64,000 nt of DNA from Linyphia triangularis. Lineage: Eukaryota > Arthropoda > Arachnida > Araneae > Linyphiidae. Below the pieces are notes generated by a model. The model was given only the letters and a program-made list of their open reading frames with translations, did no database searches and had not been told where the DNA came from. The stretch is taken from positions 110,767,366-110,831,365 of the forward strand of contig OZ021721.1 in the NCBI GenBank assembly GCA_963978545.1, read 5' to 3'. This document shows positions 29,115-40,454 of this stretch, piece by piece (within the stretch, counting starts at the first letter, position 1; each line of letters opens with the position of its first letter). A program made the position numbers and the translations under genes.

Positions 29115-32100
29115 CTAAATCTGAACAACAAAACCTTGGTGTCTTGGTCGCAAATTGTAAGGGTTGTCATGATCGGTGTTTACACTAGAATCACTGGCAT
29201 TCAGGTCTCTGTCCAACTCTAAAAAGGGAAAAACGGTTCGATCCGGAATCACTGTCAGTCTGTCGACGTGAGCCCAGATTTTAACCGAAGGGTCATCAGG
29301 TTTTGTCAGCTGAAAGTTCACACCGTTTCTGGCCTGCTTTATTACTCGAAAGGGGCCCTTGTTGAACTTTGCAAACTTTTTAACCTGACCGGCTTCCAAA
29401 ACAGGTGTATGTAAATAAACAGAACTTCCCACTGCAATCTTCTTTACAACAGCCGTTTTTGCCCTGAAATTTTCCTGCTTCTCAGCAGCATTGGTCAAAT
29501 TTCTTTTAACAATTTGAAAAGCCGACTGCAACCTTATGCACAAATCAGTAGCATAAGTTGGACTGTCCGCGTAAGACCTGAAGGTAGTGTTCAATAAAAG
29601 ATCGGTGGGGAGTGTCAGATCCCTACCATACAAAAGAAAAGCTGGGGATTCGCCAGTACTGGCATGTCTGGCTGTTCTGTGAGCCAACAAGGCGTAAGGT
29701 ATTAACCTATCCCAGTCGTCGTGTGAGTGATTTACTAAGTGACTCAGTGAGTTGATGAGGGTAGCGTTCAAGCGCTCAGTGACACCGTCAGTCTGAGGGT
29801 GATAGCTTGACGTGTTCAGTTTCCTAATTCCCAACGTATTATACACACCCTTCATAGTTTCTGATAAAAAATTTGACCCCCTGTCTGTTACCAACTGCTC
29901 CGGCACCCCATGTGTCGCAATGAATTTTTCGAGAGTCGCAGCAACAGTGTGGCTCTTGGCATCAGGGAGGGGAAAAGCTTCGGAGTATCGTGTAAAATAA
30001 TCGGTTATTACTAAAATGTAGCGATTTCCGGAAAAGGTTAAAGGAAGAGGGCCCACGAAATCCATGGCCGCTCGTTCAAAGGGTCTGCTAGTGATGGGTA
30101 TTCTTACCAAAGGGGCCTTTTGTGAAGGTCGGTGACCTCTCCTTTGCAGACAAGAATGACAAGAGGCAACATAATTTTTAATCTGGGCATACATGCCAGG
30201 CCAATAAAAACTCTTTTGAATTCTGGATAACGTTCGGCTGAAACCACAATGTGCTGCGACTAGGGAATCGTGATTTAAGTTAAGAATTTGAGCTCTCAGA
30301 ATTTCAGGAACAACAATTCTTTCATTTTTCTGCCAACGGTTTTTGGGCTTTAGGTTTGAGCAAAATAAAACGTTCTCTTGGAAATAGAATTTAAGCTTTT
30401 TCGGATTTGGCTTAACATTGGCGTCCAAAAGTTGCTTGAGTTTCAAACAATTTGGATCGGTGAGTTGATGGGTAGCAATATCATTGAACAAAACAGGTTC
30501 GACATTGTGTTCTACCAAAGTTACAGTGTTGATTGGACGAGAAAAGAAATCAGCAGTGACATTTAATTTTCCTGGCTTATGAATAATGTGATAATTAAAT
30601 TGACCTAGGGCTGCCATCCAACGTGCAATGCGAGAGGTCGAATCCTTAAGTTTTAAAACCTGTGAAAGCGAGGCCTGGTCACAATAAATGGTGAATTCCC
30701 TTCCCAACAAATATTGTCGAAAATAAGCAGTGGCCCAGACGATAGCCAAGGCTTCTCTTTCAATTGTACTGTACCTAATCTCTGCGTCTTTTAATTTCCT
30801 ACTGGCGAACGCAATTGGATGTAAGAAATCGTCATACTCTTGACATAAACAAGCTCCCAGAGCGTAATTTGAAGCATCAGTGCATAGAAAGAATGGCTTA
30901 GTGAGATCCGGTAATTTAAGAATGGGTTCCCTAAGTAACTCCGCCCTCAAGGAGTCAAAGGCACCCTGAGCTGCAACATCCCAACAAAAGGGGTGATTAT
31001 CCTTAGTTAAGTTAGTGAGGGGAAGAGCAATGCTGGCATAATTCTGAATAAAACGACGATAAAATCCAGTGAGTCCAAGAAATTGTCTGACTTGTTTACG
31101 ATTTGTGGGTAATTGAATGTTCTCAACAGACTTCAAGTTAGAGGGGTCAGGGGATACCACTCCCTGAGTGACCTTGTATCCCAAATAAGTGATGGTGTCT
31201 TGTACGAAGGAACACTTACTGGGTTTTAATTTAAGATTATGGGTAGCCAGCCTATCAAAAACCAATTTAAGTTTGTGTATATGCTCTTCGAATGAGTTTG
31301 AAGCGACGACTATGTCATCAATATATGTACCTATTTGCAAGGGAGCCAGTCCTGATAAAACGACAGACATTAGTCTCTGAAAGGAGCTCGGAGCATTCCG
31401 CAACCCAAAGGGCATTCTTAACCAATTATAACTCGATTGTTGAGTCGAGAACCCCGCCTTATAGGTGTCCCTCTCTGCCAATTTCATTTGAAAAAACCCG
31501 GACGTAAGGTCCATGGTACTAAAAAAATGGGCCCCAGAAAGGTTATCTATTAACTCGATCATGTTTGGAAGGGGAAAGTTATCAGGGACAGTCTTCTCAT
31601 TTAACTTCCTAAAATCAGTCACCAATCGATATGATTGATCAGCCTTCTTAACCAAAAGCACTGGTGCTGAGTAAGGGGAAAATCCTTCTGTAATGATACC
31701 CGCCTCCAAAAGTTCTGTTATTTGTTTATTAAGTTCTTCCCTTAAATGATAAGGTGTTTTGTAGGGCTTAACTCTAACTGGAATGTTATCCGTTAAGTGT
31801 ATTTCATGTTCAATAGTATCACAGCCTGAGAGATCCTGTACTTTCTTTGCAAAAATGTGCGAATATTGTTGAAGCAACTTAGTGAGTGTATGTTTTTGAC
31901 TAGGAGGCAGGTGATCTAATTTGAAATCACCTCCCCATGCCTCGAAGGAATCATCTAGTTCACTAGCAATGGTATTTAGACTGTTTACAAATTGCATTGT
32001 TGTTGTTTGTGTGTGAATGGGTTCAGCAATAACAAGTTTAAGACCTTTATTTAAATGAACAGGTTCACTAGATGTGTTTAGAATTTTAATGTAGTGAATT

Positions 32101-32774
32101 CCAGAGGGGTTATATGTGTTCACACTCTTAGAAACAAAAAGATCAGTGTTTGAAAAGTTAGGGTGTTGTTCGAACAAAATTAAGTTAGTGTCCAAAGGTG
32201 TAATGGGTACCTTAATTTTAACCAAATTCTCAGAAAGAGGTGGCAGGATGTGTTTTACATGACAGGTTCCAAAAAAAGTAGTGATGTTTACACCGAGATT
32301 GTTTATATTTGCATTGGGAGAGTGATTTTCGAAGGACAAGAACAATTTAGTGGTAAACATGTAACCTTGTTCAAAATCTAAGGTAACACTATTATCTCTT
32401 AAAAAGGTTACTCCCAGAATGGCTCCATACCTGTTTGAGATTGAGGTAGGGGAAATTAAGAATTCCACAGAAATAGTCTCACTGTCCAAAGTGACAGGCA
32501 AGGTGATTTTTTCCAAAATGTGTAATAAGGAGTTTGCAACTCCTGAAACTGTTAAGTTACAAGATTCCACAATGGGATCTTTAAAATAAGCCAGGTACTT
32601 TCTATCAAGTAAGTTGACGGACGCTCCTGAATCGACCAAAAAGTTAACTCTATTTCCCAAAATTAAGCCCTTTATGATAGGCAATTTACCCACCCCTGAA
32701 ATTTGGCAGAGGGGCACCGACGGGTGTTCAACTGTGTAGAAAGGTGAATTCTCACAACCCTGGTCTAGTTTAAA
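29115..32774 (-). CDS. pol: gypsy pol polyprotein (PR-RT-RNaseH-INT), in -1 frame after gag
   Basis: The 1200-residue frame from 32717 to 29115 has no early ATG. It is open upstream through the gag stop to the TTTAAAC heptamer, so it is most likely made as a Gag-Pol fusion by -1 frameshifting. Residues are counted from 32717. Protease DSGA at 29-32; RT with TMDL 401-404 and YIDD 465-468; RNase H CTDAS 612-616 and ERE at about 653; integrase HHCC zinc finger H816, H823, C853, C856; catalytic D886, D945 and E981 with exactly 35 residues between the last two; GPF of the GPY/F module at 1121-1123. All key residues are present with no stop or frameshift. The length is normal for Ty3/gypsy pol. It acts in cytoplasmic particles and in nuclear integration. 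Confidence 0.95.
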   Translation of the reverse strand, partial: FKLDQGCENSPFYTVEHPSVPLCQISGVGKLPIIKGLILGNRVNFLVDSGASVNLLDRKYLAYFKDPIVESCNLTVSGVANSLLHILEKITLPVTLDSETISVEFLISPTSISNRYGAILGVTFLRDNSVTLDFEQGYMFTTKLFLSFENHSPNANINNLGVNITTFFGTCHVKHILPPLSENLVKIKVPITPLDTNLILFEQHPNFSNTDLFVSKSVNTYNPSGIHYIKILNTSSEPVHLNKGLKLVIAEPIHTQTTTMQFVNSLNTIASELDDSFEAWGGDFKLDHLPPSQKHTLTKLLQQYSHIFAKKVQDLSGCDTIEHEIHLTDNIPVRVKPYKTPYHLREELNKQITELLEAGIITEGFSPYSAPVLLVKKADQSYRLVTDFRKLNEKTVPDNFPLPNMIELIDNLSGAHFFSTMDLTSGFFQMKLAERDTYKAGFSTQQSSYNWLRMPFGLRNAPSSFQRLMSVVLSGLAPLQIGTYIDDIVVASNSFEEHIHKLKLVFDRLATHNLKLKPSKCSFVQDTITYLGYKVTQGVVSPDPSNLKSVENIQLPTNRKQVRQFLGLTGFYRRFIQNYASIALPLTNLTKDNHPFCWDVAAQGAFDSLRAELLREPILKLPDLTKPFFLCTDASNYALGACLCQEYDDFLHPIAFASRKLKDAEIRYSTIEREALAIVWATAYFRQYLLGREFTIYCDQASLSQVLKLKDSTSRIARWMAALGQFNYHIIHKPGKLNVTADFFSRPINTVTLVEHNVEPVLFNDIATHQLTDPNCLKLKQLLDANVKPNPKKLKFYFQENVLFCSNLKPKNRWQKNERIVVPEILRAQILNLNHDSLVAAHCGFSRTLSRIQKSFYWPGMYAQIKNYVASCHSCLQRRGHRPSQKAPLVRIPITSRPFERAAMDFVGPLPLTFSGNRYILVITDYFTRYSEAFPLPDAKSHTVAATLEKFIATHGVPEQLVTDRGSNFLSETMKGVYNTLGIRKLNTSSYHPQTDGVTERLNATLINSLSHLVNHSHDDWDRLIPYALLAHRTARHASTGESPAFLLYGRDLTLPTDLLLNTTFRSYADSPTYATDLCIRLQSAFQIVKRNLTNAAEKQENFRAKTAVVKKIAVGSSVYLHTPVLEAGQVKKFAKFNKGPFRVIKQARNGVNFQLTKPDDPSVKIWAHVDRLTVIPDRTVFPFLELDRDLNASDSSVNTDHDNPYNLRPRHQGFVVQI
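32765..32774 (-). promoter_or_regulatory. -1 ribosomal frameshift site TTTAAAC at the gag stop
   Basis: On the element strand the heptamer T TTA AAC (32774-32768) lies in the gag frame and is followed directly by TAG (32767-32765). Slipping back one base reads TTT AAA CTA GAC CAG, which is the pol frame and stays open to 29115. The X XXY YYZ form is a known efficient -1 slippery sequence. A weak stem could start about 7 nt downstream (GGGTTGT with ACACCC), or GTGA-GAAT-TCAC could form a small hairpin; these are inference. Confidence 0.8.
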
Positions 32775-33853
32775 GGAGGTCGACGCGAATTATGAGCCTC
32801 CTGAGGTGGTCCTGAGAAATAGGGAAAAGGTGGTGGTCCCTGGTGTGGGTAGGAAAAGGGGGGAACTGGGGGTCTAGGAATACCTGCGTGTGGCGGGAGG
32901 GAAAAGGAGTTGAAAGTTCCCTGATTGTGACCTGTGCCAGACCTACAGTCCCTACGAAAGTGTCCCAGTTCGTTACATTGGAAGCACCTAATATCCCTCT
33001 TTGGTTTAGGTGGTCCCCTCTCTTGTTTCAACTTGTTCAATTCAGCAGTGAGCTGCTGCATCTGAACCGTTAAATCCGAAATCATCTGAGTTTGTGCCTG
33101 TAGGGCATTAGAAATTTCCAGATTTGGTTCCACCCCTGTACTGGCTCTCTGAGCAATGTTCACAGACTCACTCTGCTCCTGCAATTCCTCCTGAAGGGAA
33201 GCCTGAGCTCTCGCCTTACTGAACGATTGGTGGTTCTGGATGACCACAGCTCTCTGAATCTCTGGTTTCAGACCAGCCAAAAAAGCCTGCAACAAATGCT
33301 CTTGCCTAACTTTATCGACTGTGGCATCATCACGAAGGCTCTCTGTAACGGTGTGATGTGACAAAGCCTCCAGTCGGGACGCAAAATTCCTAACAGACTC
33401 GGTTGGACGCTGATAGGCCAAAAGTAGTTGTCTTAAGGACTTATGTGTAGACACCTTGACCGAGAAATTCTCCATAAGTTTCCTCTTAAACTCAGTATAA
33501 GAGGTTTCACGCTTAAGACTCAGGTTGCCATTTACAAAGCTCTTAGCCCTCCCCTTAATCCTAATCTTGGCTACAAGTAGCTTGTCCTCATCAGACCAAC
33601 CCGCATGATTTCCCAGGAGGTCAATCTGGTCCAGAAAATCATTAACTGTTACCTCTGACTCCCCACTAAATTCCTCGACAGAGTCCATTAGGTGGAGCCT
33701 CTGTGGAGCAGAAATGTAGCTAGGAAGTGTGTATTCCTGTATGGGCAAGTTCTCAGCTGCCATGGCTATATTACCCAAAGAGGCACTTAACCCTTCATCT
33801 AGTTCTACAGTAGGGTCAGGCTGGTGCCCTCTGTTTCTCCTTAGCTTTGGCAT
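32765..33853 (-). CDS. gag: gypsy gag polyprotein
   Basis: 362 residues from an ATG (MPKLRRNRGHQ) about 320 bp inside the 5' LTR. The middle, with FSGESEVTVNDFLDQI and FKRKLMENF, is typical of retrotransposon gag capsid domains. The C-terminal part has a coiled-coil-like LTVQMQQLTAELNKLKQE and one CCHC zinc knuckle (C290, C293, H298, C303) for RNA binding, followed by a Pro-rich tail. It ends PPLN then TAG. The last two sense codons TTA AAC are the slippery part of TTTAAAC. It forms the particle shell. Confidence 0.95.
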   Translation of the reverse strand: MPKLRRNRGHQPDPTVELDEGLSASLGNIAMAAENLPIQEYTLPSYISAPQRLHLMDSVEEFSGESEVTVNDFLDQIDLLGNHAGWSDEDKLLVAKIRIKGRAKSFVNGNLSLKRETSYTEFKRKLMENFSVKVSTHKSLRQLLLAYQRPTESVRNFASRLEALSHHTVTESLRDDATVDKVRQEHLLQAFLAGLKPEIQRAVVIQNHQSFSKARAQASLQEELQEQSESVNIAQRASTGVEPNLEISNALQAQTQMISDLTVQMQQLTAELNKLKQERGPPKPKRDIRCFQCNELGHFRRDCRSGTGHNQGTFNSFSLPPHAGIPRPPVPPFSYPHQGPPPFPYFSGPPQEAHNSRRPPLN

Positions 33854-34173
33854 TTTCTAGCTCAAAGCAAGAATGACCACAAAAAAAATGTAGATATGGG
33901 GATGGGACTCACTCCAGAAAAAGGCAATAACAAATCAACAGAATACCATAAAAGACCAAAAGTGTCAATTCCCAACAAAAAGCAACTAACATTAAAATAA
34001 CATACTAAATGCACTGAAATGACAATAAAGGTTTTAACACATAACAGAAAAAATATCAGAAGTTCTCACTCACACAAAAAAAAAATTTTAAGTTTAGAAC
34101 TGGTGTTCAAAAGGGAAGAAAAAAAACTAAGTATTAATAATTAACTCATATTCGAGGGGTCACGGCACCAGTT
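33854..34173 (-). other. gypsy 5' leader with primer-binding site
   Basis: Untranslated leader between the 5' LTR and gag. It begins on the element strand AAACTGGTGCCGTGACCCC; TGGTGCCGTGACCCC starts with the complement of a tRNA CCA tail. I could not name the tRNA with confidence. Confidence 0.7.
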
Positions 34174-36434
34174 TGTTATGGCTTTCTGCCAGTTAATAAA
34201 TAAAGTTCCTAAGTTGGTTAGTACACTGCGTTGTGTTCCTTATTATCACCCAAAATTCTCTTATTGACCACCAATCTGAAAAGAAACCCCGTAAGATCAA
34301 GATACCCCCCAAAAGAAAGTAAGAAATTCACACTACCATCATTTGTTAAGCGAGCAATCAGTTTAATTTTATCAAGAAACCAAAAGATATTTACTCATTA
34401 CAATTACATTATTGAAACAGAATATTAAAATATATTTACTCAATTACAATTACATTATTGAAACAGAATATTAAAATATATTTACTCAATTACAATTACA
34501 TCATTGAAATAGAAGATTAAATCAACACTTCCTAAGAATTAGGCAGTAGCAAAAAAAACACCAACACTTGGTTAAAAGGGTTTTAAAGGGGGGGGGGGGG
34601 ACAACACTTGACCAGTCGAAAGGGGAAATGACCAAATAACTAGATCTCTTAAAGGATCCGACTCAAAATTAAGATTCGTTCACCTATGTTTAGATTAGAT
34701 GAGATGAGAACTTCCCAAAAAAAAGGACGGTAATAAGCTAGTTAGTCTAGCCAATAAAGCAAACAAAAAGAACCTGTGGTAGACATGCTCCGTCTACGGA
34801 TGATGAAGAGGCAAGAGGGGATCCACTGGATGAGAGGGGTCCAGAACTCGGCTTGTTAAAAAAATGTTCTTGGGAAACTAGGCGTTGAGACGTATCAGGA
34901 GAAGCTGAACGGGCTAAAGGCTCCTGAGACACAGTCCGAGGCAGGGATATCCGGCTGTATTAATGGATCACCTGGTTATATTTCGTTGACTGCACGGCTG
35001 GAAGTATTCTGATGACGGCACGGGCTGGATGTATTTCGATGACAGCGCGGGCTGGATGTAGTTTGATGACGGCACGGGCTGGATGTATTTCGATGACAGC
35101 GCGGGCTGGAAGTAGTTTGATGACGGCACTGGCTGGATGTATTTCGATGACAGCGCGGGCTGGAAGTAGTTTGATGACGGCACTGGCAGGATGTATTTCG
35201 ATGACAGCGCGGCTGGATGTAGTTTGATGACGGCACGGGCTGGATGTATCTTTATTCAATTTACCACCTCGGGCAGGACACGGAAAGGAAAGCTCCTCAA
35301 GACGCCACCGGCTGGAAATATGTATTGTAAGCTGGCAGGACACGAAAAAGGAAAGCTCTTCAAGACGCCACCGGCTGGAAGTAGGTATATGTAAGCCGGC
35401 AGGACACGAAAAAGGAAAGCTCTTCAAGACGCCACCGGCTGGAAGTAGGTATATGTAAGCCGGCAGGACACGAAAAAGGAAAGCTCTTCAAGACGCCACC
35501 GGCTGGAATTATGTATATGTAGGATGGCAGGTCACGGAAAAGGAAGCTCGGCTCTTCAGGACGCCACCGGCAGGAATTATTTATATGTAGGATGGCAGGT
35601 CACGGAAAAGGATGCTCGGCTCTTCAGGACGCCACCGGCAGGAATTATTTATATGTAGGATGGCAGGTCACGGAAAAGGATGCTCGGCTCTTCAGGACGC
35701 CACCGGCAGGAATTATTTATATGTAGGAGGGCAGGTCACGGAAAAGGATGCTCGGCTCTTCAGGACGCCACCGGCAGGAATTATTTATATGTAACATGGC
35801 AGAAAGTATTCAAGAGGATGTAGAACTATTTTCGCAGCGTCGAACAGATGGTGAGAATCTAACTCCGATCAAAATCGCCGAATTGGCGGACATTTAAGGC
35901 CATTCCAAGGCCCCTTCACAACATGGCGGCCCAGTGCCATTTTCTCGCCTCTTCTGCGAGCGTCCCATCACTTTTTCTCCCGCACGTAAAAACACCTCCT
36001 TCCACCACGAGAAAATCCAGACAGAATGAATGTCTCGAGACGCTTTGCAGCCCCGCATAACCTGTTGCACCAATCAGGGACGTCCACGTGGCCAAGACGA
36101 CCGGAGAATTCGAAAATTCCCCTGCTTTTTTTCTCAGAACTCGATGCAACTCCGTTGTGTGGGGTAACTAATCTAACTACAAGGGCAGATCGGGGGAAAT
36201 ATACGTAAAAAGGAACCAACCATTTCCCAAATCCTCTGGCCAAGCGTTATTTTTACATTTTTTTCGTAACTTGTATAATAAAAGAATCAATTCCACAAAA
36301 CTTACATACTTTCATGAATTAACTAGCCCCAGTTATATTAAATATAAATTTCAATACTAGTTTGTAAGGGATTAATTTAATATATATAAAACGTAATGAA
36401 GAAGCTTTGTTATTGATGTGAAATCATCACAACA
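34174..36434 (-). repeat. gypsy 5' LTR (2261 bp)
   Basis: Partner of 25390-27651 with the same minisatellites at the same relative places. On the element strand this copy lies upstream of gag and would drive transcription; I could not place a TATA box with confidence. Confidence 0.95.
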
Positions 36435-36438
36435 TTAT

Positions 36439-37431
36439 GGATCAGGTAAATTACAAATTTAAACGAAAAGAATTATTCAAGAACGTTTATTTTCTCTGAG
36501 GTTTTCGATAAAAAAAAATAAAAGCGCTCGTATCTTAAAATCAGATTGATACTTTTTGATAATGTGTACAATTTGTTATTTCATATTTAAAAATTAAAAA
36601 GTAAGTTAAAAAATAAGTAAAAGTAGCTAAAAAAAGTTAAAAGTTAAAGTAAGTTAAAAGTAGTTAAAAAATTTAAGTAAAGGGGACACACAGAAATATC
36701 AATGATTTTTTTAATGATAAACCAAAAGTTATTGTCTGAAAACAAAGAATTATTTTTTTAATTCATTTGAATCATGAAGTTCCTTCCGCAGCAACAATTT
36801 TGCATCTACTTATCTTTACTGCATGTGTGTATATCTGAATTACTTTTATTAGCGTAGCAATTTTTTTTTCTATGATTAAATAAAAAAAAAAAAAAAAAAA
36901 AAAAAAACCTCTTTGTTATATCCGTCTGGAAAGGGTGGGTTCAAAGGAATGCAAACAGCGTATTCGAGTGTTATCGGACTCGTGCTTATGATGTTATTGT
37001 TACACCATATTGAATGTTAGAATTGAACATCTGGAAAGGATTGGAAGAAGGAGACGCAAATAGGGTAGTGCGTACGATGTCATTCTATCAGCATATTGTT
37101 TGTTAGAATTTAACATTTGGAATGGGTGTGGGAAAAGGTTTGCATACAGTGTATTGTGTGCGATGTTCTTATAATAAAGTTTTGTATGTTACAAGATAAA
37201 TACTATATTATTTAGAGAAACATAATCAATAGTATTCAACACGTGAGGATTTTTCAAATCTCAAAGAAATACTTACAGTATAACCGGAAACATTTATTGC
37301 AAAGAAAATACAACCACATCTTTTATCTACATGTTTACATAAACTATTCTTAATTATTTAACAATTAACGAGCCATGAGAAGATTTTTTAGCTCCCCTTT
37401 TTATATGAATTCTTCACCACTACTTCGGTAC
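36439..37431. other. unassigned AT-rich sequence
   Basis: Contains short AAGTTAAAAGTAAGTTAAAAAG-like local repetition at about 36600-36680 and a poly-A run at 36880-36906. Two related GGAATGGGT/GGAAAGG-containing blocks at about 36940-37050 and 37075-37180 share TTAGAATT(G/T)AACAT(T/C)TGGAA. No gene supported. Confidence 0.4.
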
Positions 37432-37892
37432 TAACTATATAACAGACACTCCTAATTTATTAAAGGTAATTAAATAAATTTTAGCTATTCCAATACTCAA
37501 CAAACTTTAGTATGTTGTAGGAGAACTATATAACAGACACTCCTCTTTTATTAACGGTAATTAAATACATTTTAGCAATTCCAATACTCAACAAACTTTA
37601 GTATGTTGTAGGAGAACTATATAACAGACACTCCTCTTTTATTAACGGTAATTAAATACATTTTAGCAATTCCAATACTCAACAAATTTTAGTATGTGTG
37701 TAGGAGAACTATATAACAGACACTCCTCTTTTATTAACGGTAATTAAATACATTTTAGCAATTCCAATACTCAAAAAACTTTAGTATGTTGTAGGAGAAG
37801 TATATAACAGACACTCCTCTTTTATTAACGGTAATTAAATACATTTTAGAAATTCCAATACTCAACAAACTTTAGTATGTCGTAGGAGAACT
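37432..37892. repeat. 91-bp tandem repeat, five units
   Basis: Starts of AACAGACACTCC at 37441, 37532, 37623, 37715 and 37806. Units are almost identical except for the first, which reads AATTTATTAAAGG. Confidence 0.95.
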
Positions 37893-39102
37893 CTTGCTTG
37901 AACTTTATGAGAACGAGAAAATTAGACATAAAAATAATATTTCAAAGTGTGTCACAGTATCAAGACAGATAGTTAAAAAAAATGACACTGCAAAGCACAG
38001 TTCAGAGAATGATATATTTTTGGGTTCGCAGGCAGACCTTTAAAGTTCCGGGAAAAGTTTTAAATAATAAATGGTGGTTACGGTTAAATATTGAGTGAGT
38101 CACAAAAACATATCAACTAGCTGTTTCTTAATCATTCTCAATGAAACTGGGATGACTTGTATATATATTAATGTCTATGACGGGAAATTTCTACGTCGGT
38201 GAATAGATGAATTTGATTTTTTTTTATTAAATGTATCCGTAAAATGTGTTTATATTTTATATGCTTTGTTTTGGTTTTGAAATCAATTCTGATAGACTAT
38301 TCCTTACACATTTAAGTGCGCAATACGGCCAATCACCATCTCATAATTTTGAATTTGGTCAAATGATGAAGTCAATACCTGAGCGAGCACCTTACAAACT
38401 AACACCACCATATCAATGAGAGGACATTGAGGATACGGCGTATAGATCCCCATTGTCATGCATACCAGTGTTCGATGAGGTAGGACCGAACCCACGACTA
38501 TCCGATCACGCGCTCATGATAATATCTATGTAATTAGTATCTCATATATATTCAGATATGTTTTATTTCACTAACCAATTAGAAAATACTTATTTTTCAA
38601 AGAATCAACAGCTTGCGATTTAAGTATGAAAGAAAATTATTATTATTATTATTTTTTTTTTTTTTTAAGGCCAACATGAATGCAGAGCTTTCCAAAAATT
38701 ATTGAAGACCATTCTAGTGTTTCTGCTTTCTTTGTCTACTTCACAAAATATCAATTATAACGATTATATAAATTTACCATTATAACAACCTAGTCAAAAC
38801 ACTAATGCTGGCCGCTTTACGGTTGGATGCCGGCAGTTGTGGATAAGAGTAGGCGGCGTTTTGCTAACTTTGGTTAAATGTAGGTCCATTTTCTGCCATA
38901 CGTCAACGAACCAGCGATGAGTTGCCCACAGTAGCCCATTAATATCCTCTCCCACAACAGATTGAAAGAGATGCCGGTTGTGCATGCGTGAACTACGCCT
39001 GTTTATGGATGCCATGTTGAACCGTTGAAGGAGAACGTATCAAAGACGCGATACCGAGTGAAATTCAGCTATGATGGAAGAGACAAGGTAAGTAATATTC
39101 TC
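37893..39102. other. unassigned; possible decayed repeats
   Basis: No gene supported. About 38300-38515 is less AT-rich, and on the minus strand it has GTGGGTTCGGTCC next to GAGCGCGTGATCGG, recalling a degenerate tRNA-type B box. About 38795-39060 is a GC-richer block with a 73-residue minus frame of no known family. Confidence 0.3.
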
Positions 39103-39117
39103 TTTGTTTCTGTTTTC

Positions 39118-39277
39118 GAACCCCAGTGGTGAAGTGGTAGCGCATTGAGCTGCCACGTTGCAGCTCCGCGGTTCGATCCCCGGACTGGGCAAGGTTGACT
39201 CTGCCTTTCATCCCTTAAGTGGGTTGATTAAATGAGAACCAAGCATGCACGGGGTTGTTATGCCACTGAGTTTAATT
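39118..39277 (+). repeat. tRNA-derived SINE, family B
   Basis: 160 bp with the A-box-like TGGTGAAGTGGTAGCGC and the B box GGTTCGATCCCC. A 15-bp target duplication TTTGTTTCTGTTTTC flanks it (39103-39117 and 39278-39292). The tRNA-like part ends CGGACTGGGCA and a non-tRNA body follows. The anticodon arm has an irregular loop, so it is not called as a tRNA gene. Confidence 0.88.
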
Positions 39278-39989
39278 TTTGTTTCTGTTTTCAATTGATC
39301 TTTACGATGTGTTAGTTTTTAAGTAAGAACACATTCTCTTTGCAGTTAGTTTTGTTTTTATTTTATCTAATGCACTATAGTTCGCATCGCCATATAAATA
39401 AGGCTATCTTCAATCAAACCAGTGGTGGCCCGCTAGAGGCAAGCCAATTTTTTATGCAAGCCGGTTCTGGGACACTGTTTAAACTATGCTTCCAACAGCA
39501 GTTAAATAACTGCTGCCCGTACTGTAGGCCAGACGGTCACTTTTATACACTGAAAAGCAAAGGCTATCCGCCGATGGCCCAGTAGTTCAGGTGATGGCCA
39601 CAGTCAGTCACCCAGTGCTGGCCCATCTGATTTGTTTTTACTAGGAAACTTACTCCGGTCTGCTGAAATATGAATCTGAATGAGTTTAAATGCATTATGA
39701 TATAATTAAATGTATCATAATAAGACTAGATACATCGGTTCCGATTTAGATAAGAAGACTATTTTTATACAATTGCATTTTATTCAGAGTGTTCATTGAT
39801 TTATTGATGTTCTTAGTAATTATTTTTTTGGAAATAATACAGGTAAAAATTGGTGTGGTTATAAACAAAATATATTATAACTTTTTAGACAAATTATTAT
39901 TTTAAATATTTCTTCCCCAATATTATTGTTTTGGAGACATTTTATGCAGTGTTTAATCAGTTTCGTATCATTATTATTCAACTTAACTG

Positions 39990-40280
39990 TGCCCTATTAT
40001 TAACGCAGGTAGCACAATAGCACTGACCAATGTCAGAAACAGAGGTTTTGAAAATTTGCCACAGAGCATCAATACATGATTTTTTAAAATAAAAATGTAA
40101 CGAACATCACAAAACACATTTTTTTTTGTTTTGAGTTCTATCTTATTATCAATTTTAAAACTGTGCACCAACAAGTCAAAAGTATATAGAGTTCATTTTA
40201 TCCAACATTGGGCGAGATTGACCAATATCTGTAACAACAGCCAGTTAACAAAGTTCGACATCAGTACTGGACAGCGTTGT
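39990..40280. repeat. Diverged dispersed repeat, copy 1
   Basis: Shares an ordered series of words with 43560-43900: CCAAT(G/A)TC(A/G)GAAACAGAGGT, then ATCACAAAACA, then GA(G/T)GAGATTG..C(C/T)ATATC(T/C)G, then GCCAGT(T/C). Probably two old copies of one element; the ends are unresolved. Confidence 0.45.
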
Positions 40281-40454
40281 TTTACTACTGGTGACTATAC
40301 TTAAAGCAGAAATACTGTCTAAAAATAGAAGTCACACCAAAATTTCTTTGCATGTTTGATGGTTTTCCGTTTTTTCTCATATTTGAGACGAAAATGAAGG
40401 CAATTTTTTTCCAAGAATGGCCTTTCAGATCTCATTCATCACTATACATCCTAG

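Larger units (their letters stand above)
25390..36434 (-). mobile_element. Complete Ty3/gypsy LTR retrotransposon (~11 kb)
   Basis: Bounded by two 2.26-kb LTRs (25390-27651 and 34174-36434) that start TGTT and end AACA on either strand, with a 4-bp target duplication TTAT (25386-25389 and 36435-36438). The LTRs look the same except for poly-G length (14 versus 13). The primer-binding-site candidate beside the 5' LTR reads TGGTGCCGTGACCCC on the element strand; the polypurine-tract candidate beside the 3' LTR reads GGGAAGGTTGGAGGAGT. Gag and pol are uninterrupted, and no env frame is visible. Insertion was recent, and it landed in the repeated 3' flank of the EML-like gene. Confidence 0.96.

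Noticed and set aside
37432..37892. CRISPR-like regular repeats
   Set aside because: The units are contiguous copies with no unique spacers, and the genome is eukaryotic.
39118..39190. Candidate tRNA gene
   Set aside because: Irregular anticodon arm and a 15-bp target duplication around a 160-bp unit; it is a SINE.
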